Assembly: GCA_964248625.1 (NCBI GenBank)
Contig: CAXTZG010000121.1
Location: forward strand, 1-9,696
Direction: 5' to 3'
Source of the DNA: Lichenicola sp964248625
Lineage (GTDB): Bacteria; Pseudomonadota; Alphaproteobacteria; Acetobacterales; Acetobacteraceae
DNA: 9,696 nucleotides
Part shown: in pieces, positions 1-6,821 of the stretch
Layout of the letters: every line of letters starts with the position of its first letter
Position numbering within the stretch: position 1 is the stretch's first letter
Translations under genes and position numbers: made by a program
Notes under the pieces: generated by a model
Database searches by the model: none
What the model saw: the letters and a program-made list of their open reading frames with translations, nothing else
What the model was told of the DNA's origin: nothing

Positions 1-1
1 G

Positions 2-82
2 TCCGTCAGCATCCAGGCTGCCCTCCAAAAAGCAGCAGAACGCCAGCAGCGTCGCGTGGATTTGAGCGCCAACAGGCTGTGA
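2..82 (+). CDS. Possible C-terminal end of an upstream gene (partial)
   Basis: An open frame enters from the left edge and stops at TGA 80-82, giving about 26 residues ending in AAERQQRRVDLSANRL. The composition (amphipathic, Arg/Gln-rich) is protein-like, but the stretch is short and no family is recognised. Another frame is open almost as far (TAA at about 85), so the assignment is weak. It would be the end of a gene lying mostly outside the window. Confidence 0.22.
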   Translation, partial: SVSIQAALQKAAERQQRRVDLSANRL

Positions 83-138
83 TGTAACCTCCAAAAAGTG
101 GCTCTGTCGCACTGATGTCGTAGCTGACGGGAAATCAA

Positions 139-1092
139 ATGGCTTACAACTTTGGACCTGGTTTCCCGACCGAGACTTACGTGCCGCATAACTACGCGGA
201 GCGCTTGATAGATCTGGGTGAGATCAGCATGAACTATGCTGCAACCGGCCCCGAGGATGCTCCAGCTCTTCTGCTCATCCCTGCTCCAGACTGAATCATG
301 GTGGGGCTACGAGGTGGCGATGCGCCTTCTCGAAACCCACTTCCGAACCTATGCGGTGGACCTGCGCGGTCAAGGCCGGTCCAGTCGGACCCCGGGTCGC
401 TACACCCTCGACAACATGGAGAATGATCTGGTTCGCTTCATGCAAGCGGTTGTTGGCAGGCCGTGCATCGTCGCCGGCCTGTCTTCCGGCGGGGTCTTGT
501 CATGCTGGCTATCCGCCTACGCTCCTCCGGGTCTCGTTTTCGGAGCCCTCTACGAGGATGCGCCCCTTTTCTCTTCGGAACGACACCGGCTTGCGGCCAC
601 TCCATCCGCCAGGGCGCTTACAGCATCATGTTCGAGCTGCGGGCGAAGTTTCTTGGCAACCAGTGGTCGATCGGGGATTGGGCTGGATATGTGCGTGCTG
701 CCAAGGCAGCCCTACCTGAAGCGATGGCTCGCCTAGCGCCTGACGGTGACGAACCCACTCAGAACATGAAAGAATACGATCCGGAATGGGGCCATGCGTT
801 CTTGACCGGAGCTGCATCGGCTGCCTGCGATCATGCTCGGATGCTCAGTCAGGTGAAGACACCCGTCCTGTTCACGCATCATTTCCGGAAGATCGACCCG
901 ATCGGTAACATCCTCATGGGCTCGATATCGGATATCCAGGTCGAAGAAGCTCGCCGCCTGATTGAAGCCGCCGGTCAGCCCTTCGAGCATCATTCCTTCC
1001 CGGATAAAGGTCACTTCCTCCACGCCGAGGACGCCGAGCTCTACACGACAACGCTACGGACCTGGGCGACACGCCTACCTTCAGCAGGGTAA
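139..1092 (+). pseudogene. Alpha/beta-hydrolase gene broken by two compensating frameshifts
   Basis: Conceptually joined, this is a hydrolase of about 317 residues, normal for the alpha/beta-hydrolase fold (esterase or epoxide-hydrolase-like; substrate unknown). The first frame starts at ATG 139 (MAYNFGPGFPTETYVPHNYA) and runs to LLLIPA, where one extra C at 286/287 brings in TGA at 292-294. The second frame carries QTESWWGYE, the strand DLRGQGRSS and the nucleophile elbow GLSSGG, with the catalytic Ser codon at 482-484. Near 580-582 one base seems to be missing, and the first frame resumes (TPACGHSIRQG) through the probable acid region FRKIDPIGN and the catalytic His in KGHFLHAED (codon 1012-1014) to the stop at 1090-1092. 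All catalytic elements survive, so the damage is recent or consists of sequencing errors. Family membership is clear from the motifs; the exact function is not. Confidence 0.8.
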
Positions 1093-1273
1093 GGCCTTCA
1101 GCGCCTGATCCTTCCGTATTACGGCCAGCAGCTGCCTTCATACGTCGAGTTCGAACCAGCGACGAACGTCTGGCAAACTTGCAATCACGGGCCCAGCTTC
1201 TCTGGCATCTCGCGCCACCTTCGCTTCCGATGGACGTGAGCAACGTCAAATAAATCCAAGCGTTAACAGGCTC
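1093..1273 (-). mobile_element. Probable insertion-sequence end remnant (IS5-like terminus)
   Basis: Read on the minus strand, the outer end at 1273 begins GAGCCTGTTAACGC and is bordered outside by TTA (1274-1276 on plus is TAA). A GAGCC terminus beside a TNA target is typical of IS5-family elements such as the IS1031/IS427 groups. Eleven bases (acaggctctaa, 1266-1276) recur at 7853-7863, where they again separate debris from a gene. The sulfotransferase remnant stops exactly here, as expected for an insertion. No transposase is recognisable in the inner part. A short minus-strand frame contains AREAGPVIASLPDVRRWFEL, but it is unassigned. The inner boundary next to the hydrolase stop is a guess. 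Confidence 0.45.
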
Positions 1274-1777
1274 TAATGTCAGCGGTTGCTGCACGTCAAA
1301 GCGGTCGGTCAGTCGCTCGACGCGGACCGCGGTTGCCTGGTAGTCACCGTCCTTGCCGAAACGGATCCGGCCGGCGGCGTGGAACCGCCGCATCGCCGTC
1401 GCGGGATCGCCGAGGTCATAAGTGACCTTGCCGAGTGCGAGGTGCAGCTTCAGGCGCACCGTCGCATGCAGATCAGGCCGCGCCGCAGCTGCGGTCATCC
1501 GGCCGATCAAGGCCGGCTCCGTCACCCTGATCGTGCGCCAGCGCACGGATCGTAGACGCTGCTGGCATAGTGAGGCGATGTCTGGTCGCGTACACGCCTG
1601 ACCTGAACGGCGCGTCGGCGCGCGCCGGTAGCCGGCAAGCGCTGCATCGGGATCACCGAGCGCCTGCACCGCCACGCCAAGCCGCATATGGGCCAGTGCG
1701 AAGCGGGACCGGGCCAGGATTGCCGCCTGGAAGGCTCCGCCGTCGTCCTGAACCGTCGAGCCGACCATCCTCCACAT
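1274..1777 (-). pseudogene. TPR-sulfotransferase-type gene remnant, truncated
   Basis: The minus-strand frame from about 1740 downward reads as tetratricopeptide repeat: FALAHMRLGVAVQALGDPDAALAGYRRA, written here in two parts, ALAHMRLGVAVQALGD and PDAALAGYRRA. A degraded middle follows. It then reads TVRLKLHLALGKVTYDLGDP and AMRRFHAAGRIRFGKDGDY, and ends with VRVERLTDRFD. This order (TPRs, then an ALGK-DLGD-AMRHFDAANRIR style linker) is the one that precedes the sulfotransferase domain in TPR-sulfotransferases. The sulfotransferase domain itself (the GMPRSGTT PAPS-binding loop) is absent, because the frame meets the IS end at 1273. No convincing start codon or N-terminal region is seen upstream, and the middle (about 1530-1620) has lost its repeat pattern, so the gene is broken at both ends. 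The family is recognised from memory, not by search. Confidence 0.6.
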
Positions 1778-1872
1778 GTTTCTGCGCCCGCATCGGCAGT
1801 GATCGGATCATCCACCGATGCCGCACCCGGCACCCGGCAACGACATCGAATATTCATGAAAGCCGCCGCCAG

Positions 1873-1906
1873 CTGTCAGGAGGACGTCAGGCAAGGCCGC
1901 TAGGAC
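1873..1906 (+). promoter_or_regulatory. Pho-box-like direct repeat and candidate -10
   Basis: Positions 1873-1890 read CTGTCAG-GAGG-ACGTCAG: two 7-mers with a 4-bp spacer, an 11-bp period. This is the architecture of OmpR/PhoB-family sites (Pho box CTGTCAT-N4-CTGTCAT). The first half matches 6 of 7 positions and the second 4 of 7. TAGGAC at 1901-1906 lies about 10 bp downstream, where a -10 would sit if the box replaced the -35, but it matches TATAAT at only 3 of 6. It lies about 130 bp before the phosphoesterase start. The 9-mer CTGTCAGGA (1873-1881) recurs in the leader of the response-regulator gene. Confidence 0.3.
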
Positions 1907-1925
1907 TGCGCCACCGATAGCGATG

Positions 1926-1939
1926 GACCGATATCGGTC
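1926..1939. repeat. Perfect 14-bp palindrome in the phosphoesterase leader
   Basis: GACCGATATCGGTC reads identically on both strands. It lies 79 bp before the TTG start of the phosphoesterase gene. An extra half-site, ACCGATA, occurs at 1913-1919. With no spacer it cannot form a good hairpin, so a protein operator is more likely than a terminator, or it may be chance. Confidence 0.4.
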
Positions 1940-2005
1940 GCCGGACCCGACCTGCCGCAAGCACAGGCCCACGCGCCGCGGCAGTCGACGGAGTTCGGTC
2001 AAGCC

Positions 2006-2011
2006 AAGGAG
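2006..2011 (+). promoter_or_regulatory. Strong ribosome binding site fixing a TTG start
   Basis: AAGGAG lies 7 nt before the TTG at 2019-2021. Translation from there begins directly with a textbook signal peptide. The in-frame ATG at 1923 has no comparable site and would add 32 Arg-rich residues ahead of the signal peptide. This decides the start of the phosphoesterase gene. Confidence 0.75.
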
Positions 2012-2018
2012 TTTCAGC

Positions 2019-4787
2019 TTGAAGACTTATGCCAACCGCTCGCTCGCAAGCGTGCTGGCCATGGTGCTGGCAGCACCAGGCTTCGCGATGGCCGCGGATA
2101 CGGACACCCGTACCGTCGGGCCGCAACTAAACGGATCGGTGCTGGCGTCCGACAACCAGCTGCTGACGCCGGCCGGCATCACGGTGCAGCTCGGCTCCCC
2201 CGTGCGCGCCAAGGCGGTCGCAATCAATCCCAACGCTGCAACGCATTCGGCTGCGGTGCTGCTGATGAACGCCGCCGAGTCGGTCATCGTGTTCGACACC
2301 AGGACCGGCGCCGTGCTCCAGCGCTTCGTTCCGGTCACCGTCAACGGCACGACCTACAAAGACGACCCGAGCGGCTCCTTTGCCGGCATCGCCTACACCC
2401 CGGATGGCCGGAAGCTGCTGTTCAGCCAGGACGACAGCAACGTGCAGGTGGCCAACGTGGACCTGCGCAACGGCAGGCTGACGCCAGGTTCGGTTGTCGC
2501 CATCCCGGCGCCGAACAATCCCAACCTCTACACGCCCGGCACCGCCGATCCGGGCGGCATCGCCCTGGTCGACGACACCGAAGGCCTCGTGGCGCTGAGC
2601 GCCAGCAACGCGGTCGGCGTCATCAACCTGACCAACGGCTCGCTGATCGCGCAGATCCCGGTCGGCAACGCGCCGAACCACGTCATCGTCGCCGGCAACT
2701 ACGCTTATGTTTCCAACGAAGGCGGCCGTCCGGCGACCTCGTCGGACTTCACCACCCTGTCCGACGGCACGCCGATCGTCGCCGATCCGACAACGGGCGC
2801 TGCGACCACAGGCACGGTTTCGGTCATCAACGCCAGCGGCCAGGTCGCCGCCAGCATCGATGTCGGCCTGCGTCCGGCGGGCCTGGCCCAGGCGAACGGC
2901 TCGGTCTATGTGGCGAACGCCTACAGCGACACCATCTCGGTGATCGACACGACGACCAACAAGGTCACGCGGACGATCCCGGTTGGCGTACCGCTGCCGA
3001 AGGGCGCGTTCGGTGCCGGCGTCGACGATGTCGCGGTCGTGGGCAACCGGCTCTACGTGACGCTGGGCCAGTCGAACGCCGTTGCCGTCGTCGACCTGAC
3101 CAAGTCGGACAACGAGGCGGTGGTCGGCTACATTCCCACCCTCTATTTCCCGACCTCGATCGCCTATGATCCGGCCAACGGCCGGCTGGTCGTGGCCAAC
3201 GACAAGGGCACCGGCGCGCAGGGATCGGTTGGCACAGCCCATGGGGTCGAGGCCTTCAACACCCACCAGGACACCGGCACCGTCAACCTGATCCCGATCC
3301 CGAGCAACAGCCAGCTGATCGAGGATACCGCCAAGGTCGTCCGCAACAACCACTGGCTGTCGGCCAACGCCAACCTTGGCGACGGCAACCCGAACGCCGC
3401 ACCCGTCGCGATCCCCAAGCATATCGGCCAGCCGTCGCTGATCAAGCATGTCTGGTACATCATCAAGGAGAACCGCACCTACGATCAGATGCTGGGCGAC
3501 GTGACGCAGGGTGCGGGCGACAACGCCATCGCCGTGTTCGCCGGCAACGTGCCGAACCAGCATGCGCTGATCCAGCGCTTTCCGCTGCTCGACAACTTCT
3601 ATGCGCCGAGCCGCCAGTCTGCCGACGGCCATCCGTGGACGATCGAGGCCGGCTCGTTCTACTCCAACGACATCCAGTCGCCCGACTGGATCCGATCCTA
3701 TCCGGGCGGCAACGACAACGACGCCCTGACGTTCACCCAGCAGGGCTACATCTGGACCAATGCGGTCAAGAAAGGCCTGAACGTCAAGATCTTCGGCGAA
3801 TGGAGCGACGGCTCGGTGGTGGCGAACAACCCAGCCACCGGCCAGCCCTACACCTGGGCAGACTTCTACAACACATCGCTGTTCACCGAGAGCGGCGGCA
3901 AGACCGGCAGCAACGTCGTGCCTGCGACCGCCGACTCCGAGAAGTCCCAGATCCCGGCGGTCAACGCGCTGCTCGACCCGCATTATCCGTCCTTCAATCT
4001 CGGCATTCCGGACCAGTACCGGATGGACTATTACCTGCCGATCCTGGCCGCAGAGGACGCTGCCAATCAGGTTCCCGACCTGACGGTGATCTGGCTGCCC
4101 GATGATCACACCAACGGCACCACCACCGGCAATCCGCTGCCCAACAACTACGAGGCGGATAACGACCTGGCACTTGGACGGCTGGTGGACGCCATCAGCC
4201 ACAGCAAGGCCTGGCCGACCTCGGCAATCTTTGTCACCGAGGACGACTCGCAGGACGGTGTTGACCACGTCGATGGTCATCGCGAGCCGGTCTACGTGAT
4301 CAGCCCGTATGCTGCCGCGCCGCAATCAGCAGGCGTCGGCAAGGTCATCAACACGACCTATACGGTGGTGAACATGGAGCGGACGATCGAGAACATCCTC
4401 GGCGTGCAGCCCATGTCGCAGTTCGATCGCGTCGCAAGTCCGATGTTCGATGCGTTCCAGGACACTCCTGACAACACCCCCTTCAACCATGTTCCGGCCA
4501 ACACACCGTTGAACATCGGTCCCGGCAACGTGCCGATTTCCGGTACCGGGCCCGCCAACTACACCATGAACACCTACACGATGAGCCCGCTCGAGAAGGC
4601 GTGGAACGTGGCCTCGAACCGCATCATGCGGCCGAACATGACCAAGGCCGACATCGTGGACGAGAAGTTTCTCAACCACATGATCTGGTATTCGGCGACC
4701 AGCTGGCACCGCGCCTACCCGGGCGAGACGTCGATGCTGTGGCCGAGCGCCTTCCACAACGTCGTCAAGGCGCACGACGACGACTGA
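2019..4787 (+). CDS. Secreted bifunctional beta-propeller (YncE-like) / phosphoesterase protein
   Basis: The 922-residue protein starts at TTG (read as Met). Residues 1-26 are a Sec signal peptide (KTYANRSLASVLAMVLAAP, then GFAMA before AD), so it should act in the periplasm or outside. Residues from about 40 to 440 are a beta-propeller with YVTN-type blades such as SVIDTTTNKVTRTIPVG, NAPNHVIVAGNYAYVSN and NAVAVVDLT. Residues from about 475 to 800 form a phosphoesterase domain of the alkaline-phosphatase superfamily (PF04185-like). It has VWYIIKENRTYDQ (E484, N485, D489), IWLPDDHTNG (D695, D696, H697) and TEDDSQDGVDHVDGHR (E741-R755), the expected metal and catalytic positions. A tail with FLNHMIWYSA is typical of this fused family. 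The substrate (phospholipid, phosphate ester or other) cannot be read from sequence. It is followed by a two-component pair on the same strand after 134 bp, with its own likely promoter between. Confidence 0.9.
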   Translation: MKTYANRSLASVLAMVLAAPGFAMAADTDTRTVGPQLNGSVLASDNQLLTPAGITVQLGSPVRAKAVAINPNAATHSAAVLLMNAAESVIVFDTRTGAVLQRFVPVTVNGTTYKDDPSGSFAGIAYTPDGRKLLFSQDDSNVQVANVDLRNGRLTPGSVVAIPAPNNPNLYTPGTADPGGIALVDDTEGLVALSASNAVGVINLTNGSLIAQIPVGNAPNHVIVAGNYAYVSNEGGRPATSSDFTTLSDGTPIVADPTTGAATTGTVSVINASGQVAASIDVGLRPAGLAQANGSVYVANAYSDTISVIDTTTNKVTRTIPVGVPLPKGAFGAGVDDVAVVGNRLYVTLGQSNAVAVVDLTKSDNEAVVGYIPTLYFPTSIAYDPANGRLVVANDKGTGAQGSVGTAHGVEAFNTHQDTGTVNLIPIPSNSQLIEDTAKVVRNNHWLSANANLGDGNPNAAPVAIPKHIGQPSLIKHVWYIIKENRTYDQMLGDVTQGAGDNAIAVFAGNVPNQHALIQRFPLLDNFYAPSRQSADGHPWTIEAGSFYSNDIQSPDWIRSYPGGNDNDALTFTQQGYIWTNAVKKGLNVKIFGEWSDGSVVANNPATGQPYTWADFYNTSLFTESGGKTGSNVVPATADSEKSQIPAVNALLDPHYPSFNLGIPDQYRMDYYLPILAAEDAANQVPDLTVIWLPDDHTNGTTTGNPLPNNYEADNDLALGRLVDAISHSKAWPTSAIFVTEDDSQDGVDHVDGHREPVYVISPYAAAPQSAGVGKVINTTYTVVNMERTIENILGVQPMSQFDRVASPMFDAFQDTPDNTPFNHVPANTPLNIGPGNVPISGTGPANYTMNTYTMSPLEKAWNVASNRIMRPNMTKADIVDEKFLNHMIWYSATSWHRAYPGETSMLWPSAFHNVVKAHDDD

Positions 4788-4812
4788 CCAGCTCGCCATG
4801 CGTCTTCATAAA
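4784..4812 (+). promoter_or_regulatory. Candidate sigma-70 promoter for the two-component genes
   Basis: CTGACC (4784-4789, 4 of 6 to TTGACA) and CATAAA (4807-4812, 4 of 6 to TATAAT) are separated by exactly 17 bp. This is the AT-richest short stretch between the phosphoesterase and the regulator. The -35 overlaps the phosphoesterase stop codon. The predicted transcript would start near 4819, so the inverted repeat at 4847 would lie in the leader. Visual match only. Confidence 0.3.
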
Positions 4813-4846
4813 ATGTTCTCCTAGCACTGGAGTAAACCGGCTAACC

Positions 4847-4875
4847 TTGCCTGTCAGGATCATCCTGACGGGCAA
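4847..4875. repeat. 14-bp-arm inverted repeat in the response-regulator leader
   Basis: TTGCCTGTCAGGAT (4847-4860) and ATCCTGACGGGCAA (4862-4875) are reverse complements apart from one position, around a single C at 4861. The mismatch is a G-U wobble in RNA. The core GTCAGGATcATCCTGAC is perfect. It sits 46 bp before the regulator start. No T-run follows, so it is not a classic intrinsic terminator. It may be an operator for the regulator itself, or a hairpin that ends phosphoesterase transcription. It contains CTGTCAGGA, shared with the phosphoesterase leader. Confidence 0.65.
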
Positions 4876-4921
4876 CCGCTCGATCGTTCAGGACGCGATG
4901 TCGCGGAGATCGCGGGGCGAG

Positions 4922-5617
4922 ATGCGGGTTTTGCTGGTCGAAGATCATGTCGAACTGCGTGACATGCTGCAGGCGCATCTGCGTCAGGTGGGCTTTGCCG
5001 CCGACTCGGTCTGCTGTGGGCAGGATGCGCTCGCGGCGGTGGCGACGCGGCCTTACGACGTCGTCATCCTCGATCTCGGCCTACCCGACCTGGATGGCGT
5101 CGAGGTGCTGCGACGGTTGCGCACCGGGCCGGCGGCAAGCCTGCCGATCCTGGTGCTGACCGCGCGCGAGTCGATCGGGGACCGTATCCAGGGGCTCGAT
5201 GCCGGTGCCGACGACTACCTGATCAAGCCGTTCGACATGCTTGAGCTCGATGCCAGGTTGCGATCGATCACCCGACGCACCGAGCGACGCCTGGACGTCG
5301 CCACGGCACTCAGTTTCGGCGACCTGCGCTTCGATCCGCTGTCGCGCGAGGCAACGGTCGGCGCCATGACGCTGGCGCTGACCCGGCGCGAGGCGGCGCT
5401 GCTGGAGGAGCTTGTGCGCGGCGGCGGTCGTCTGCTGGTGCGCGACTTGCTCGAGGATCGCCTCTACGGGTTTGCCGACGTCTTCACAGGCAATGCGCTG
5501 GAGGCGACCGTTTCACGGCTGCGGCGCCGGCTGACGGCAACCGGCTCCGGGGTCGCGATCGAGACGGTGCGCGGCCTTGGCTATAGGCTTGCGGTCTCGT
5601 CACGATCCGTCACCTGA
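4922..5617 (+). CDS. OmpR-family response regulator
   Basis: The 231-residue protein is of normal length for an OmpR/PhoB-type DNA-binding response regulator. The receiver domain (about 1-115) has the acidic pair E7/D8, the phospho-acceptor D51 (VVILDLGLPDLDG), T80 (LVLTARE) and K102 (DDYLIKPFD), so it should be phosphorylatable. The winged-helix effector (about 145-225) shows LTRREAALLEELV, the recognition helix region NALEATVSRLRRRL and IETVRGLGYRL. ATG 4922 is chosen because it gives the family-standard MRVLLVEDH; an in-frame ATG at 4898, behind AGGA, would add eight residues. The kinase gene follows after 22 nt, so the two form an operon and a cognate pair. It most resembles the QseB/PmrA/TctD style of regulators. 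The likely targets are its own leader and that of the adjacent phosphoesterase (inferred). Confidence 0.92.
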   Translation: MRVLLVEDHVELRDMLQAHLRQVGFAADSVCCGQDALAAVATRPYDVVILDLGLPDLDGVEVLRRLRTGPAASLPILVLTARESIGDRIQGLDAGADDYLIKPFDMLELDARLRSITRRTERRLDVATALSFGDLRFDPLSREATVGAMTLALTRREAALLEELVRGGGRLLVRDLLEDRLYGFADVFTGNALEATVSRLRRRLTATGSGVAIETVRGLGYRLAVSSRSVT

Positions 5618-5639
5618 TCCACAGGGCAAACGGTCGGCG

Positions 5640-6740
5640 ATGAGGCTTGGTCATAGCCTGCGCGGCCGGCTCACCTTGTCGATGGGGCTGGTGCTGTGCA
5701 TCGGGCTGGGCGTGGTGGCCGGGCTGCACTCGCTCGAGGACGGCAAGGGTATCGAGCGGCAGCTGGGTCGGCTGCTGCTTGGAGACGAACTGCCGGAACC
5801 ATGGCAGGATCTGGCGGTGCTGTTGCCATTTGGCGGCCTCATGCTGCTGCTGGTCGGCGTGGTCTGCCGCTGGACGTTGCGTCCGTTGTTGCGCGCCTCG
5901 ATGGAAGCGTCTGAGGTCGGACCACACAATCCCGGCCGCCGCATCGGCACCCGGGACTTGCCGGAAGAGCTGTCGCCACTGGTGGTGGCGATGAATGCCG
6001 CACTGGACCGGCTGGCTGACGCGTACGAGGTCGAGCGGCGCTTCACCATGAATGCGGCGCACGAGCTGCGCACGCCATTGGCGACGCTGCGGCTGCGGCT
6101 GCAGCGCGTCCGTCACGACGACGCCCCGCTGGACTGGCTGGCCATCGAGCGGGACATCGCCGGCATGAGCGGGAGGATCGACCGGCTGCTCGATCTGGCT
6201 CGCAAGCAGGCGGCCGAAGCCGGCATCGGCCGAGCCGGGGAGATCGGTCCGATGCTGGACTTCAGCCGCGTGGTTCGCGCAGCGGCGGCGCAGATGCTGC
6301 CGCTGGTCGAGGCGGCGCAGCGCGAGCTGGCGCTGGAGCTGCCGGAACCGTCGGCTGGATCCCTCGGCCTGCGCGGGGATGCGGTTGACCTGCAGGATAT
6401 GGTGCGCAACCTGATCGAGAATGCGCTGCATCATGGCGTTGGACGCATCGGTCTGCGGGCCACGGCGGGGGGCGTAAGGCGGCGTGCGGGGAAGGCGGGC
6501 GGTGGTCGTACGCATGTGACGCTCGATGTGAGCGATGAAGGCCCGGGCGTGCCGGAAGAGCTGCGCCAGATGATGTTCGAGCGCTTCCGCAAGGGCCGAC
6601 AGGCCTCCTCTGGCAGTGGCCTCGGGCTTGCGATCGTGCAGGAAGTCGTGCAACGGCACGGCGGCTCGGTCGGATTCATACCCGGACCACATTGTATCGT
6701 CCGGGTATTGCTGCCGGTGACGCCAGAACCGGCCAGCTGA
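5640..6740 (+). CDS. Sensor histidine kinase, minimal periplasmic loop
   Basis: The 366-residue inner-membrane kinase has TM1 at about 13-29 and TM2 at about 58-76, enclosing a loop of only about 28 residues, too short for a folded sensor domain. A HAMP-like linker follows, then the H box NAAHELRTPLATLRLRL with phospho-acceptor H141. Next come the N box NLIENALHHG (N257, N261), the G1 box DEGPGVP (D299-G303) and the G2 box GSGLGLAIV (G325-L330), so all ATP-binding motifs are intact. A Gly/Arg-rich insert lies before G1 (about 280-292). ATG 5640 is preferred to an earlier GTG at 5577 that overlaps the regulator, because it places a short basic N-terminus before TM1. It should phosphorylate the regulator encoded 22 nt upstream. 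The stimulus is unknown; with so small a loop it may sense the membrane or a partner protein. Confidence 0.92.
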   Translation: MRLGHSLRGRLTLSMGLVLCIGLGVVAGLHSLEDGKGIERQLGRLLLGDELPEPWQDLAVLLPFGGLMLLLVGVVCRWTLRPLLRASMEASEVGPHNPGRRIGTRDLPEELSPLVVAMNAALDRLADAYEVERRFTMNAAHELRTPLATLRLRLQRVRHDDAPLDWLAIERDIAGMSGRIDRLLDLARKQAAEAGIGRAGEIGPMLDFSRVVRAAAAQMLPLVEAAQRELALELPEPSAGSLGLRGDAVDLQDMVRNLIENALHHGVGRIGLRATAGGVRRRAGKAGGGRTHVTLDVSDEGPGVPEELRQMMFERFRKGRQASSGSGLGLAIVQEVVQRHGGSVGFIPGPHCIVRVLLPVTPEPAS

Positions 6741-6821
6741 GCCACGCACTGCCCAGACAAACTGGCGTGCGCCCCTGTGGGTGGACAGGATGATGCGATC
6801 TGATCGGCCTCCTGCTGGAGC

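Noticed and set aside
100..112. GGCTCTGTCGCAC, similar to IS6-family terminal repeats
   Set aside because: It is a single short match with no partner repeat, and it lies 27 bp before the hydrolase start, where an IS reading inward would have to contain that gene.
2127..4325. Open frame of 732 codons on the minus strand
   Set aside because: It is exactly antisense to the phosphoesterase, with composition typical of a GC-rich shadow (Arg/Val/Asp/Gly-rich, no motifs), while the plus-strand frame has clear domains.
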